A DNA stretch of 64,000 bases from Geodermatophilus bullaregiensis (GTDB lineage Bacteria > Actinomycetota > Actinomycetes > Mycobacteriales > Geodermatophilaceae): assembly GCF_016907675.1 (NCBI RefSeq), contig NZ_JAFBCJ010000001.1, positions 744,001 to 808,000 of the forward strand. Reading direction: 5' to 3'. The notes under the pieces are model-generated. The model did not search any database, was not told where the DNA came from, and was given only the letters and a program-made list of their open reading frames with translations. The translations under genes and the position numbers were made by a program. This document shows positions 32,553 through 40,829 of the stretch, piece after piece (the stretch's first letter is position 1; each line of letters starts with the position of its first letter).

Positions 32553-34415
32553 TCACGTCAGCCGCCCCGCCGACTCGATCCGCCAGCCCGTCGCCGTGTC
32601 GACCAGCTGCACGGCGACGGCGACCTCCCCGCGGCCGGCCTCGGTGCGGCGGGCCGGACCGTCGGGCTCCGTCGCGGCGACGACCTCGTAGGCCGGCCAC
32701 TCGTCGACCAGCCGCACCGTGGCCCGGCCGTCGGCGGTGGGACCCGCGGTGAGGCTGACCTCGACCACGGCGGGACGGAAGCCGCGCAGCACCTCGCCCG
32801 AGGCCGCCAGCCCCGCCAGGTAGGCCAGGTCGGCCTCCAGGAGCGGGCTGCCGGCGGCGTAGACCTCATCCAGCGCCGCCGGCGAGCCGGTGGTGAGGGC
32901 CTGGGCCCGGCGGTCGTAGAGGCCGGTGAGGACCGCCGTCCAGTCGGTGCCGGCCGCGGGGGCGGTCTCGGTGGCGGGCGTTGGCAGAGCCGGCTCGGTG
33001 GCGGGCGCCGGCGGAGCCGGCTCGGTGGCGGGCGCTGGCGGAGCCGGTGGCCGGGCGGGCGTCGGTGTCCCGGGGTCGGGGGACGCGGACGCCGGCGAGT
33101 CCGGCGCCGTCGACGGCGCAGCGTCCGGTGGCGGAGCCGGCCCGGTCGACGACGCACCCGGCGCGGCGGCCGGGGACGAGGCCGCCGACCCCAGCGGCGC
33201 GTCGGCTCCCGCCGTCTGCGCTGCCGGACCCGACCGGCTCCACACCAGGCCGATCCAGACGGCGCCGACGACGAGGGCGACCAGGCCGACCGCCGCCGCG
33301 CCGCGCCGCACGAGCGACCCGGACGACGGGGCACCGGACGACAGAGCACCGGACGACAGCGCACCCGACAGCCGCGCCGCGGGCGTCCGCCGCGCCGGCC
33401 GGACCTCCCGCGGCTCCGGTCGCCGGTGCCGCCCGGGCACCTGGTGGGTGAGCTCGGTGCGCGGGCCGCGGCCGGTGCGGGCGAGGTCGGCGTCGGGCAC
33501 GCCGGCCACGGGCAACCGCACCGGCTCGGGACGGCAGGCGTGCCGCAGGTCGAGGGCGAGCGCCGCCGCCGAGCCCCGGTCGTGCGGGTCCGGCGATAGC
33601 CCGCGCGCGACCACCTCGAGCAGCTCGGGCGGGGCGTCAGGGGCCAGCTCCACCAGGTCGGGCAGCTCCCCCTCGGCGGCGACGGCGAGCGTGTCGGCGG
33701 GCCCGGCCGCGTTCCAGGGCGGCACCCCGGTGAGGGCGTGGAACGCCGCGGCGGCGACGCCGAAGACGTCCGACGCCGGACCGGGCGCCGCTCCGCGGGC
33801 GACCGCGGGGTCGACGTAGGCCGGGGTCACCTCACCGGCGGCGTCCTCACCGAGGACCCGCGCCACCCCGAGGTCGGTGAGCACCGGCCGCCCCTCGGCG
33901 GTGAAGACGACGTTCCCCGGCGAGAGGTCGCCGTGCACGACGCCCCGATCGTGGGCGCAGGCCAGTGCGGCCGCCACCGGCGCCAGGGCCGTGACCACCT
34001 CCCCGGGCCGCAGCCGGCCGCGCCGGGTCAGCAACGCGGCCAGGCTCCCGCCCTCCAGCAGGTCGAGGACCAGGGCCACCCGGGCGGGGCCGCCCCGGCG
34101 CGGTTGGTGGACGACCTCGTGCAGCCGGACGAGGTGCGGGTGGTCGAGCGCGCCGAGCAGCGCCGCCTCCCGGGCCTGCCGCTCGGTGTCGCCGGCGACG
34201 AGGACCTTGACCGCCACGGCCGTTCCACCGGCGCGCGGGCGCGCCCGCCACACCTCCCCGGACCCACCGCGGCCGAGCAGCCGGTCGAGCCGGTAGCCGG
34301 GGACGACCGGCGGCACCGGGTCGCCCGGGCGGTCGGCGGCGGACACAGCGGGATCCGGTGCATCGGGATCCGGTGCATCGGGATCCGGGGCGTCGGGGTC
34401 CGGGGAGGCGGGCAC
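32553..34415 (-). CDS. Membrane serine/threonine protein kinase with extracytoplasmic domain
   Basis: 620 aa. Pentapeptide DPDAP repeats (about 6-22) precede a kinase domain (about 41-300): glycine loop LLGRGGSGEVWRA, Lys70 in AVAVKVL, catalytic VVHGDLSPGNVVF (HGD rather than HRD) and LTDLGVAR in place of DFG. A basic Arg/Pro-rich juxtamembrane segment leads to one helix (AAVGLVALVVGAVWIGLVW), a long Pro/Ala/Thr linker with APATEPAPP repeats, and an external domain of about 110 residues that I do not recognise but which has an NTF2-like look. GTG 34415 follows a TACCGT box by 7 nt; longer starts would run into the divergent gene. It is absent at this position in M. tuberculosis. Confidence 0.85.
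   Translation of the reverse strand: MPASPDPDAPDPDAPDPDAPDPAVSAADRPGDPVPPVVPGYRLDRLLGRGGSGEVWRARPRAGGTAVAVKVLVAGDTERQAREAALLGALDHPHLVRLHEVVHQPRRGGPARVALVLDLLEGGSLAALLTRRGRLRPGEVVTALAPVAAALACAHDRGVVHGDLSPGNVVFTAEGRPVLTDLGVARVLGEDAAGEVTPAYVDPAVARGAAPGPASDVFGVAAAAFHALTGVPPWNAAGPADTLAVAAEGELPDLVELAPDAPPELLEVVARGLSPDPHDRGSAAALALDLRHACRPEPVRLPVAGVPDADLARTGRGPRTELTHQVPGRHRRPEPREVRPARRTPAARLSGALSSGALSSGAPSSGSLVRRGAAAVGLVALVVGAVWIGLVWSRSGPAAQTAGADAPLGSAASSPAAAPGASSTGPAPPPDAAPSTAPDSPASASPDPGTPTPARPPAPPAPATEPAPPAPATEPALPTPATETAPAAGTDWTAVLTGLYDRRAQALTTGSPAALDEVYAAGSPLLEADLAYLAGLAASGEVLRGFRPAVVEVSLTAGPTADGRATVRLVDEWPAYEVVAATEPDGPARRTEAGRGEVAVAVQLVDTATGWRIESAGRLT
34351..34404 (-). repeat. 15-bp tandem repeat in the kinase N-terminus
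   Basis: Three full 15-bp units (GGATCCGGTGCATCG type) and a diverged fourth encode the DPDAP pentapeptide in frame. Confidence 0.85.
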
Positions 34416-34422
34416 GACCGGG

Positions 34423-34428
34423 ACGGTA
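34423..34428 (-). promoter_or_regulatory. Leaderless -10 element of the kinase gene
   Basis: TACCGT on the minus strand ends 7 nt before GTG 34415. Confidence 0.55.
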
Positions 34429-34520
34429 GGGCGCTCGGCCGCCCGGCCGCTCCCGCTGTCCACAGGCCGCCACGGCGTCCACACCCCCGCCCCGGACGGG
34501 TGGCCGGGCCCGACTCGGCC

Positions 34521-34526
34521 TAGGTT
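34521..34526 (+). promoter_or_regulatory. Leaderless -10 element of the FAD oxidoreductase gene
   Basis: TAGGTT ends 7 nt before ATG 34534. Confidence 0.6.
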
Positions 34527-34533
34527 CGGGGCC

Positions 34534-35778
34534 ATGCCGCTGCCCGCCCGTGCCGAGGTCGTCGTCGTGGGCGCGGGTCTGGCCGGCTTGTCCGTGGCCA
34601 CCCGGCTGGCCGCCGCCGGGTGCGACGTCCACGTCCTGGAGGCCGCCGGGCACGCGGGGGGTCGGCTGGCCACCGACCGGGTCGACGGGTTCGTGGTCGA
34701 CCGCGGCTTCCAGGTGTTCAACACCGGCTACCCGCGCGCGGCCGACCTCGACCTCGACACCCTCGACCTCGGGTACTTCGTGCCCGGCGCGGTCGTGCGG
34801 GTCGGGGGCCGGGCGCACCGGGTGGCCGACCCGCGCCGCCGGCCCACGGCGCTGCCGGACACGCTGCGCGCCCCGGTCGGGTCCCTGCCGCGCAAGGTGG
34901 CCATCGCGGCCTTCTCCGCGCGGGCGGGGTACTGGCCGGTGGCGCGGCTGCTGTCCGCCCCGGAGACGACCGCGGCCGAGCACCTGGCCCGGGCCGGGGT
35001 CGGGACGACGGCACGGGAGCGGTTCTTCGGGCCGTTCCTCGCCGGCGTGCTGCTGGAGGACCGGCTGGAGACGTCGAGCCGCTACCTCGACCTGCTGTGG
35101 CGCAGCTTCGCCCGGGGTGCGACGGGGCTGCCTGCCCGCGGGATCCAGGCCGTGGGCGCGCAGCTGGCCGCCCGCACCGGCGCGGAGCGGCTGCACCACG
35201 GCGTCCGCGTCACCGGGGTCTCCGGGACGTCGGTCACCAGCGACGCCGGGGAGGTCCGCGCCGACGCCGTCGTGGTGGCCACCGACCCCGACACCGCGGC
35301 CGCGCTCCTGCCCGCCGTCCGGACGAGCGCCCCCCGGCAGGTGACGACGCACTACCACGTGCTGCCGGCCTCCCCCTGGCCCGAGCCGCTCATCGTCCTG
35401 GGCGCTCCCGGCGGGCGGCTGGTCAACAGCGTGGTGCTCACCGACGCCCAGCCCGCCTACTCCCCCGACGGCCGCGCCCTGGTGGCCAGCAGCTCGCTGG
35501 CGCCGACCCGCGAGGCCGACGTGCGGGAGGAGGTCGCGCGGCTGCACGACGTCGCCGCGACCGACCTCGGGCACCTGACCACCGTCACGGTCACCGGCGC
35601 CCAGCCGGCCGCGCTGCCGCCGCTGCAGCTGCGCCGCCCGGTCGACCTCGGCGGCGGCCTGTACGTGTGCGGCGACCACCGCGACACCCCCTCGATCCAG
35701 GGCGCCATGGCCAGCGGCCGGCGCACCGCCGCCGCGGTCCTGCGCGCCCTGCGGCCGACGACAGCCGGAGCCGCCTGA
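34534..35778 (+). CDS. FAD-dependent oxidoreductase (phytoene desaturase/amine oxidase-like)
   Basis: 414 aa. The FAD fold starts VVVVGAGLAGLSVATRLAAAG and continues VHVLEAAGHAGGRLATDRVDGF, a typical amine-oxidase/desaturase second motif. The C-terminus LYVCGDHRDTPSIQGAMASG closes the FAD site. The substrate is unknown; no carotenoid gene is adjacent. Its stop overlaps the ATG of the S51 peptidase gene (TGATG), so the two are coupled. Confidence 0.88.
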   Translation: MPLPARAEVVVVGAGLAGLSVATRLAAAGCDVHVLEAAGHAGGRLATDRVDGFVVDRGFQVFNTGYPRAADLDLDTLDLGYFVPGAVVRVGGRAHRVADPRRRPTALPDTLRAPVGSLPRKVAIAAFSARAGYWPVARLLSAPETTAAEHLARAGVGTTARERFFGPFLAGVLLEDRLETSSRYLDLLWRSFARGATGLPARGIQAVGAQLAARTGAERLHHGVRVTGVSGTSVTSDAGEVRADAVVVATDPDTAAALLPAVRTSAPRQVTTHYHVLPASPWPEPLIVLGAPGGRLVNSVVLTDAQPAYSPDGRALVASSSLAPTREADVREEVARLHDVAATDLGHLTTVTVTGAQPAALPPLQLRRPVDLGGGLYVCGDHRDTPSIQGAMASGRRTAAAVLRALRPTTAGAA

Positions 35779-36512
35779 TGCCCGCCACCGCGCCCACCGT
35801 CCTGGCCACCAGCATCGGCTTCGACTCCCGCGGCCGGGGCCCCTACGACTGGGCGCCGGGCCCGGTGTTCGACCTGGCCGTCGACCTCGCCGGCGCCCCC
35901 GGGCAGCCGCGGCTGTGCTACCTGGGCACCGCGACCGGCGACGACCCGGTCCGGGTGGCCGGCGTCTACGGCGCCTTCGCCGGCAGCGCCGTGCGGGTCA
36001 GTCACCTGAGCCTGTTCCCCATGCCGACCGTGCCCGACGTGCGGGCCCACCTCCTGGCCCAGGACGTCGTCTGGGTCGGCGGCGGCAGCGTGGCCAACCT
36101 GCTGGCGGTCTGGCGTATGCACGGGCTCGACGAGGTGCTGGCCGAGTGCTGGCGGGCCGGCGTGGTGCTGGGCGGGGTGTCGGCCGGGTCGCTGTGCTGG
36201 CACGTCGGCGGCACCACCGACTCCTACGGCCCCGACCTGCGGCCGGTCACGAACGGCCTGGGGCTGATCCCCACCTCCAACGGCGTGCACCACGACTCCG
36301 AGGAGCAGCGCCGCCCGCTGTACCACCGGCTGGTCGCCGACGGGACGCTGCCGGCCGGGCACGCCACCGACGACGGCGTCGGGCTGGTGTACCGCGGCAC
36401 CGCCCTGGTCGAGGCGGTCGCCGACCGGCCCGGCAAGGCCGCCTACCGGGTGGAGCGCGGGCCCGACGGCACCGCGGTCGAGACCCGGCTCGAGCCCCGC
36501 CGCCTGCGCTAG
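35778..36512 (+). CDS. Peptidase S51-type (dipeptidase E/cyanophycinase-like) protein
   Basis: 244 aa with a class I glutamine amidotransferase-like fold. The nucleophile elbow is GGVSAGSLCW with Ser, preceded by VWVGGGSVANLLAVWR and followed by GVHHDSEEQRR that would supply the His and acidic residue. Peptidase E cleaves N-terminal Asp dipeptides. It is translationally coupled to the oxidoreductase upstream; any functional link is unknown. The ATG overlaps the upstream stop codon by one base. Confidence 0.87.
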   Translation: MPATAPTVLATSIGFDSRGRGPYDWAPGPVFDLAVDLAGAPGQPRLCYLGTATGDDPVRVAGVYGAFAGSAVRVSHLSLFPMPTVPDVRAHLLAQDVVWVGGGSVANLLAVWRMHGLDEVLAECWRAGVVLGGVSAGSLCWHVGGTTDSYGPDLRPVTNGLGLIPTSNGVHHDSEEQRRPLYHRLVADGTLPAGHATDDGVGLVYRGTALVEAVADRPGKAAYRVERGPDGTAVETRLEPRRLR

Positions 36513-36514
36513 GT

Positions 36515-36570
36515 GGCCCCGTCCCGGGGTCCCGCCCGAGCCCGCGAGAGGTGGGGAGGACGGGGTCCTT
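36515..36570. repeat. Palindromic intergenic element, copy B
   Basis: 56 bp starting GGCCCCGTCC and ending GGACGGGGTCCTT, with CGAGCCCGCGAG in the centre. It begins 3 nt after the S51 peptidase stop and ends 5 nt before the lipB -10 box, the same placement relative to a leaderless promoter as copy A. Confidence 0.75.
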
Positions 36571-36575
36571 GTCTC

Positions 36576-36581
36576 TACGCT
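36576..36581 (+). promoter_or_regulatory. Leaderless -10 element of lipB
   Basis: TACGCT ends 6 nt before GTG 36588. Confidence 0.6.
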
Positions 36582-36587
36582 GGGGGC

Positions 36588-37247
36588 GTGAGCGAACTGC
36601 GCGTCGTCCGGGCCGGCACCGTCCCCTACGAGGAGGCGTGGGCGCGCCAGCGCGAGATCCACGCCGCCCGGGTGGCCGGGGAGGGCCCCGACACCCTGCT
36701 GCTGCTGGAGCACCCGTCGGTCTACACCGCCGGCCGGCGCACCGAGCCGCACGAGCGCCCGCTCGACGGCACCCCGGTCGTCGACGTCGACCGGGGCGGC
36801 AAGATCACCTGGCACGGTCCCGGCCAGCTGGTCGGCTACCCGATCGTCGCGCTGCCCGATCCGGTCGACGTCGTCGCGCACGTCCGCCGGCTCGAGGACG
36901 CGCTCATGGAGGTCTGTGCCGGCCTCGGCGTGCAGACCCAGCGGGTCGACGGCCGCAGCGGCGTGTGGCTCCCCGCCGACGCGCCCGGGCCGCAGAGCCG
37001 GTTCCGTCCCGAGCGCAAGATCGCCGCGATCGGCGTCCGGGTCGCGCGCGGCGTCACCATGCACGGCTTCGCGCTCAACTGCGACCCCGACCTGGCGGCG
37101 TTCGGCACCATCGTCCCGTGCGGCATCGTCGACGCGGGCGTGACCTCGCTGTCGGCGGAGCTGGGCCGCGACGTCCCCGTCGCCGAGGTCGTCGACGCGG
37201 TGGAGGCGGCGGTGCGCCGGGTCCTGACCCTCGCGCCGGTCGCCTGA
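36588..37247 (+). CDS. lipB: Lipoyl(octanoyl) transferase
   Basis: 219 aa. Family motifs are [27 protein letters not shown], the catalytic Lys in [14 protein letters not shown] and the acyl-accepting Cys in TIVPCGI. It moves octanoate from acyl carrier protein to E2 and GcvH Lys residues; LipA then adds sulfur. It matches Rv2217. lipA is separated from it here by leuS, a GGDEF gene and a repeat-protein gene, whereas in mycobacteria lipB and lipA adjoin. Confidence 0.93.
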   Translation: MSELRVVRAGTVPYEEAWARQREIHAARVAGEGPDTLLLLEHPSVYTAGRRTEPHERPLDGTPVVDVDRGGKITWHGPGQLVGYPIVALPDPVDVVAHVRRLEDALMEVCAGLGVQTQRVDGRSGVWLPADAPGPQSRFRPERKIAAIGVRVARGVTMHGFALNCDPDLAAFGTIVPCGIVDAGVTSLSAELGRDVPVAEVVDAVEAAVRRVLTLAPVA

Positions 37248-37257
37248 CCGGACCGGC

Positions 37258-37641
37258 ATGCCCGAGCTGCCGCACAGCACCTACGTCAGCCTGACCACCT
37301 TCCGCCGCACCGGCGAGCCGGTCCCCACGCCGGTGTGGGCCGCGCCCGACGGCGACGACCTGGTCGTCTGGACCCGCGCCGACTCCGGCAAGGTCAGGCG
37401 GCTGCGGCACACCGCCCGGGTGACGGTGGCGCCGTGCGACATCCGTGGCCGGGTGCACGGCCCCGCGGTCGAGGCGACCGCCGGTCTCGTCGACCGCGCC
37501 GAGTGGCCCCGGGCCCTCGCGGCGCTGCGCCGCGCCTACGGCCTGCGCTTCCGGCTCGGCTACGTGACCTCCCGGCTGTGGACCCGCCTGACCAGGCCGG
37601 GCGCCGAGCGGCACGAGCTCATCCGCATCCGCCCCGCCTGA
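37258..37641 (+). CDS. PPOX-class F420-dependent oxidoreductase
   Basis: 127 aa split beta-barrel flavin/deazaflavin protein: TYVSLTTFRRTGEPVPTPVWAA, DLVVWTRADSGKVRRLRHTARVTVAPCD and RGRVHGPAVEATA are typical of F420-dependent PPOX relatives in actinobacteria. Such proteins bind F420 and act on varied substrates; none can be named. It starts 10 nt after lipB and probably shares its transcript. Confidence 0.88.
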   Translation: MPELPHSTYVSLTTFRRTGEPVPTPVWAAPDGDDLVVWTRADSGKVRRLRHTARVTVAPCDIRGRVHGPAVEATAGLVDRAEWPRALAALRRAYGLRFRLGYVTSRLWTRLTRPGAERHELIRIRPA

Positions 37642-37676
37642 GGCCTCCCCCGTCGACGGTGACGGGGACGCGGTCC

Positions 37677-40568
37677 TCACCCGACGACGAAGTTGACCAG
37701 CCGCCCAGGGACGGCGACGACGCGCCGCACCGTCTTGCCGGCCAGCTGCGCAGCCACCTTCTCCTCGGCCCGTGCCGCCTCCTCCAGCGCCGTGGCATCG
37801 GCATCGGCCGGCACGGTCACCTGCGCCCGCACCTTGCCGTTGACCTGCACGGCGACCTGCACGGTGTCCTCGACCAGCCAGCGCTCGTCGGCGACCGGGA
37901 ACGGCGCCCAGGCCAGCGAGTCGGCGTGCCCGAGCCGCGCCCACAGCTCCTCGCCCAGGTGCGGGGCCAGCGGAGCCACCATCAGCACCAGCGGCTCGGC
38001 CACCGACCGCGGCACGGGCCGCTCGGCGCCATAGGTCGCGGTCAGCGCGTTGGTCAGCTCGGTCACCCGGGCGATGGCGATGTTGAACCGCAGCGTCGTC
38101 ATGCCGTCGCGGACCCCGGCGATCGCCCGGTGCAGCGCCCGCAGCGTGTCCTCGTCCGGCGCGACGTCGTCGGACGCCCGCACCGCGCCGGTCTCCTCGT
38201 CGACGACGACCCGCCAGATCCGCTGCAGCAGCCGCTGCGAGCCGACGACGGCCTTGGTGTCCCACGGCCGCGACTGCTCCAGCGGACCGGTCGACATCTC
38301 GTAGACCCGGAAGGTGTCGGCCCCGTAGGCCCCGATCATCTCGTCGGGCGTGACCATGTTCTTCAGGCTCTTCCCGATCTTGCCGTACTCGCGGTTGACC
38401 GGCCTGCCCTCGTAGAGGAACCGCCCGTCCTCCTCGACCACGTCGGCGGCGGGGACGTAGAAACCGCGCGCGTCGGTGTAGGCGTAGGCCGAGATGTAGC
38501 CCTGGTTGACCAACCGGCGGAACGGCTCCTCGCTGGAGACGTAGCCCAGGTCGTGCAACACCTTGTGCCAGAAGCGGGCGTACAGCAGGTGCAGGACGGC
38601 GTGCTCCATGCCACCGACGTAGAGGTCCACGCCGCCGACGTCGCCCGGCGAGCGCGGGCCCAGCCAGTAGCGCTCCAGCTCCGGGTCGACCATCTGCGCG
38701 TCGTCGGCGGGGTCCAGGTAGCGCAGGTGGTACCAGCACGAGCCGGCCCAGTTGGGCATCGTGTTGGTCTCGCGGCGGTAGGGCCTGAGCCCGTCACCCA
38801 GGTCCAGCTCGACCGTCGTCCACTCGGCCACCCGCGACAGCGGCGGCTCCGGAGCGGACTCGGCGTCGTCGTCGGCGAAGGTCTTGGGCGAGTAGTCGTC
38901 GACCTCGGGCAGCAGCACCGGCAGCAGCGACTCGGGCACCGCGCGCGGCAGGCCGTCGGCGTCGTAGACGATGGGGAACGGCTCGCCCCAGTAGCGCTGC
39001 CGGCTGAACAGCCAGTCGCGCAGCTTGTACGTGGTCGTGGCCTCACCGGAGCCGTCGCGCACCAGCCAGTCGGTGATCGTGGCGATGGCGGTCGCCTTGT
39101 CCAGGCCGTCCAGCGACACCTCGTCGTTCGACGAGTTGATCATCTCGCCGGCGCCGGTCCAGGCGCCGCCGTCCCAGTCGGCCGGCGGCTGCACCGTCCG
39201 GACGACGGGCAGCCCGAACGCCGCGGCGAACTCCCAGTCGCGGGTGTCCTCGCCGGGCACCGCCATGATCGCCCCGGTGCCGTAGCCGGTCAGCACGTAG
39301 TCGGCGATGAACACCGGCAGCTGGCGGCCGTTGACCGGGTTGACGGCGGTGACGCCCAGCCAGACGCCGGTCTTCTCGCGACCGGCGTCCTGGCGGTCCA
39401 GCTCCGAGCGGCGGGAGGCCTGCCGCTGGTACTCCCGCACCGCCTCGCCCGGGGTGGCCGCGCCGCCGGTCCAGCGGGGGTCGGTGCCCGAGGGCCACGC
39501 GGCGGTGGTCAGCGTCTCGACCAGGGGGTGCTCGGGTGCCAGCACCACGTAGGTGGCGCCGAACAGCGTGTCGGGCCGGGTGGTGAAGACCTCGATGGTC
39601 TCGTTCCCGGCGGCGAACCGGATGCGCGCACCGGTGGAGCGGCCGATCCAGTTGCGCTGCATCTGCTTGACCGAGTCCGACCAGTCCAGCCGGTCCAGGT
39701 CGGCCAGCAGCCGCTCGGCGTAGGCGGTGATCCGCATCATCCACTGGGTCAGCGGGCGCCGGAACACCGGGAAGTTGCCCCGCTCGGAACGGCCGTCGGG
39801 GGTGACCTCCTCGTTGGACAGCACCGTGCCCAGGCCCGGGCACCAGTTCACCGGTGCCTCGTGCCGGTAGGCCAGCCGGTGAGCGTCGACGACCTTCCGC
39901 TTGTCGACGTCGGACAGCTCCGCCCATGGCACCCCCGAGGGGTTGGTGCCCGGTGCGGGCTCGCGGGTCCCGGCGTCCAGCTCGGCCACCAGCTCCTCGA
40001 CCGGGCGGGCCCGCCCGGCCGCCTCGTCGAACCAGGCCCCGAAGATCTTCAGGAAGATCCACTGGGTCCACCGGTAGTAGCCCGGGTCGATCGTCGCGAA
40101 GGTCCGGCGCTCGTCGTGGTCGACACCCAGCCGGCGCAGCTGCGCCCGGATGGCGGCGATGTTGGCCTCGGTGGTGACCCGCGGGTGCTGTCCCGTCTGG
40201 ACGGCGTACTGCTCGGCGGGCAGCCCGAAGGCGTCGTAGCCCATCGGGTGCAGCACGTTGTCGCCGTCCATCCGGCGGAACCGGCTGGTGACGTCGGTGC
40301 CCAGGTAGCCCAGCGGGTGGCCGACGTGCAGGCCCGCGCCCGAGGGGTACGGGAACATGTCCATGATGAAGGACTTGGGCCGGTCGGCGACCCGCTCGAA
40401 GCCCTCCGCCAGCCGGCCCGTCGGGTTGGGCGTGTGGAACGTCCCCTCCCGCGCCCACCGGTCCTGCCACTCCAGCTCGATCCGCTGGGCGAGCGCCGGC
40501 GTGTAACGGTGCGGCGGGACACCCTCGTCGGCCGGCTCGGTGGTGGGCCGGCTCACCGTCTGGCTCAT
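37677..40568 (-). CDS. leuS: Leucyl-tRNA synthetase
   Basis: 963 aa class Ia synthetase. The ATP motifs are [12 protein letters not shown] (HIGH) and KIGKSLKN (KMSKS). The CP1 editing domain has [15 protein letters not shown], and the tail ends with [24 protein letters not shown] lies 7 nt before the ATG. The 5' leader carries a peptide with three consecutive Leu codons and a U-rich terminator, so transcription is probably attenuated according to leucyl-tRNA charging. Confidence 0.95.
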   Translation of the reverse strand: MSQTVSRPTTEPADEGVPPHRYTPALAQRIELEWQDRWAREGTFHTPNPTGRLAEGFERVADRPKSFIMDMFPYPSGAGLHVGHPLGYLGTDVTSRFRRMDGDNVLHPMGYDAFGLPAEQYAVQTGQHPRVTTEANIAAIRAQLRRLGVDHDERRTFATIDPGYYRWTQWIFLKIFGAWFDEAAGRARPVEELVAELDAGTREPAPGTNPSGVPWAELSDVDKRKVVDAHRLAYRHEAPVNWCPGLGTVLSNEEVTPDGRSERGNFPVFRRPLTQWMMRITAYAERLLADLDRLDWSDSVKQMQRNWIGRSTGARIRFAAGNETIEVFTTRPDTLFGATYVVLAPEHPLVETLTTAAWPSGTDPRWTGGAATPGEAVREYQRQASRRSELDRQDAGREKTGVWLGVTAVNPVNGRQLPVFIADYVLTGYGTGAIMAVPGEDTRDWEFAAAFGLPVVRTVQPPADWDGGAWTGAGEMINSSNDEVSLDGLDKATAIATITDWLVRDGSGEATTTYKLRDWLFSRQRYWGEPFPIVYDADGLPRAVPESLLPVLLPEVDDYSPKTFADDDAESAPEPPLSRVAEWTTVELDLGDGLRPYRRETNTMPNWAGSCWYHLRYLDPADDAQMVDPELERYWLGPRSPGDVGGVDLYVGGMEHAVLHLLYARFWHKVLHDLGYVSSEEPFRRLVNQGYISAYAYTDARGFYVPAADVVEEDGRFLYEGRPVNREYGKIGKSLKNMVTPDEMIGAYGADTFRVYEMSTGPLEQSRPWDTKAVVGSQRLLQRIWRVVVDEETGAVRASDDVAPDEDTLRALHRAIAGVRDGMTTLRFNIAIARVTELTNALTATYGAERPVPRSVAEPLVLMVAPLAPHLGEELWARLGHADSLAWAPFPVADERWLVEDTVQVAVQVNGKVRAQVTVPADADATALEEAARAEEKVAAQLAGKTVRRVVAVPGRLVNFVVG

Positions 40569-40603
40569 GGTGGGGATCTCCTCGGCGGTCGTGCGGCGGG
40601 CAG

Positions 40604-40628
40604 AAAAAAACCCCTCACGCAGGAGGGG
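40604..40628 (-). terminator. Intrinsic terminator in the leuS leader (attenuator)
   Basis: On the minus strand CCCCTC, a 6-nt loop CTGCGT and GAGGGG are followed by seven T, one of the few U-tract terminators in the window, 36 nt before the leuS start. It stands upstream of the gene it would block. Confidence 0.85.
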
Positions 40629-40691
40629 TCGCCGTGCTGGTCTGCGTCGGTCAGATCAGCACGGCCGGCGAAGGAGCAGCTGCCCGATCAC
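40629..40691 (-). promoter_or_regulatory. leuS leader RNA: ribosome-sensing hairpin
   Basis: After the Leu codons the minus-strand RNA forms GCCGUGCUG with CAGCACGGC around a 17-nt loop; the 5' arm overlaps the leader-peptide stop. The loop contains ACGCAG, exactly complementary to the CUGCGU loop of the terminator, allowing an alternative helix or loop-loop contact. Confidence 0.75.
40656..40691 (-). CDS. Leucine-rich leader peptide of leuS
   Basis: Eleven codons read M-I-G-Q-L-L-L-R-R-P-C from a GTG, then TGA. The three Leu codons CTG, CTC, CTT are consecutive. It ends within the first arm of the leader hairpin, 28 nt before the terminator stem. A ribosome held at the Leu codons would keep that hairpin open. 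The function is inferred from this arrangement. Confidence 0.8.
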   Translation of the reverse strand: MIGQLLLRRPC

Positions 40692-40829
40692 GCGCGCGAG
40701 CCTACTCCGCGGCTCCTGCCGGGCGCGCGCGGACACCGGGGCGAGCCGGCACCCCCCGCCTCCCCCCAGCGGGTGAGCCCGCCGCCGGAGCCGCTCCACC
40801 CGGGTGCCCGGGCCGCCGAGAAGGGTCGT

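Noticed and set aside
37655-37690. Fourth copy of the GGCCCCGTCC palindromic element
   Set aside because: Only a short GGGGACGCGGTCCT resemblance is present and the left arm is missing.
40602-40628. Ordinary terminator of a gene upstream of leuS
   Set aside because: There is no minus-strand gene upstream; the gene to the right is on the plus strand, and a Leu-codon leader precedes the hairpin, so an attenuator is the better reading.
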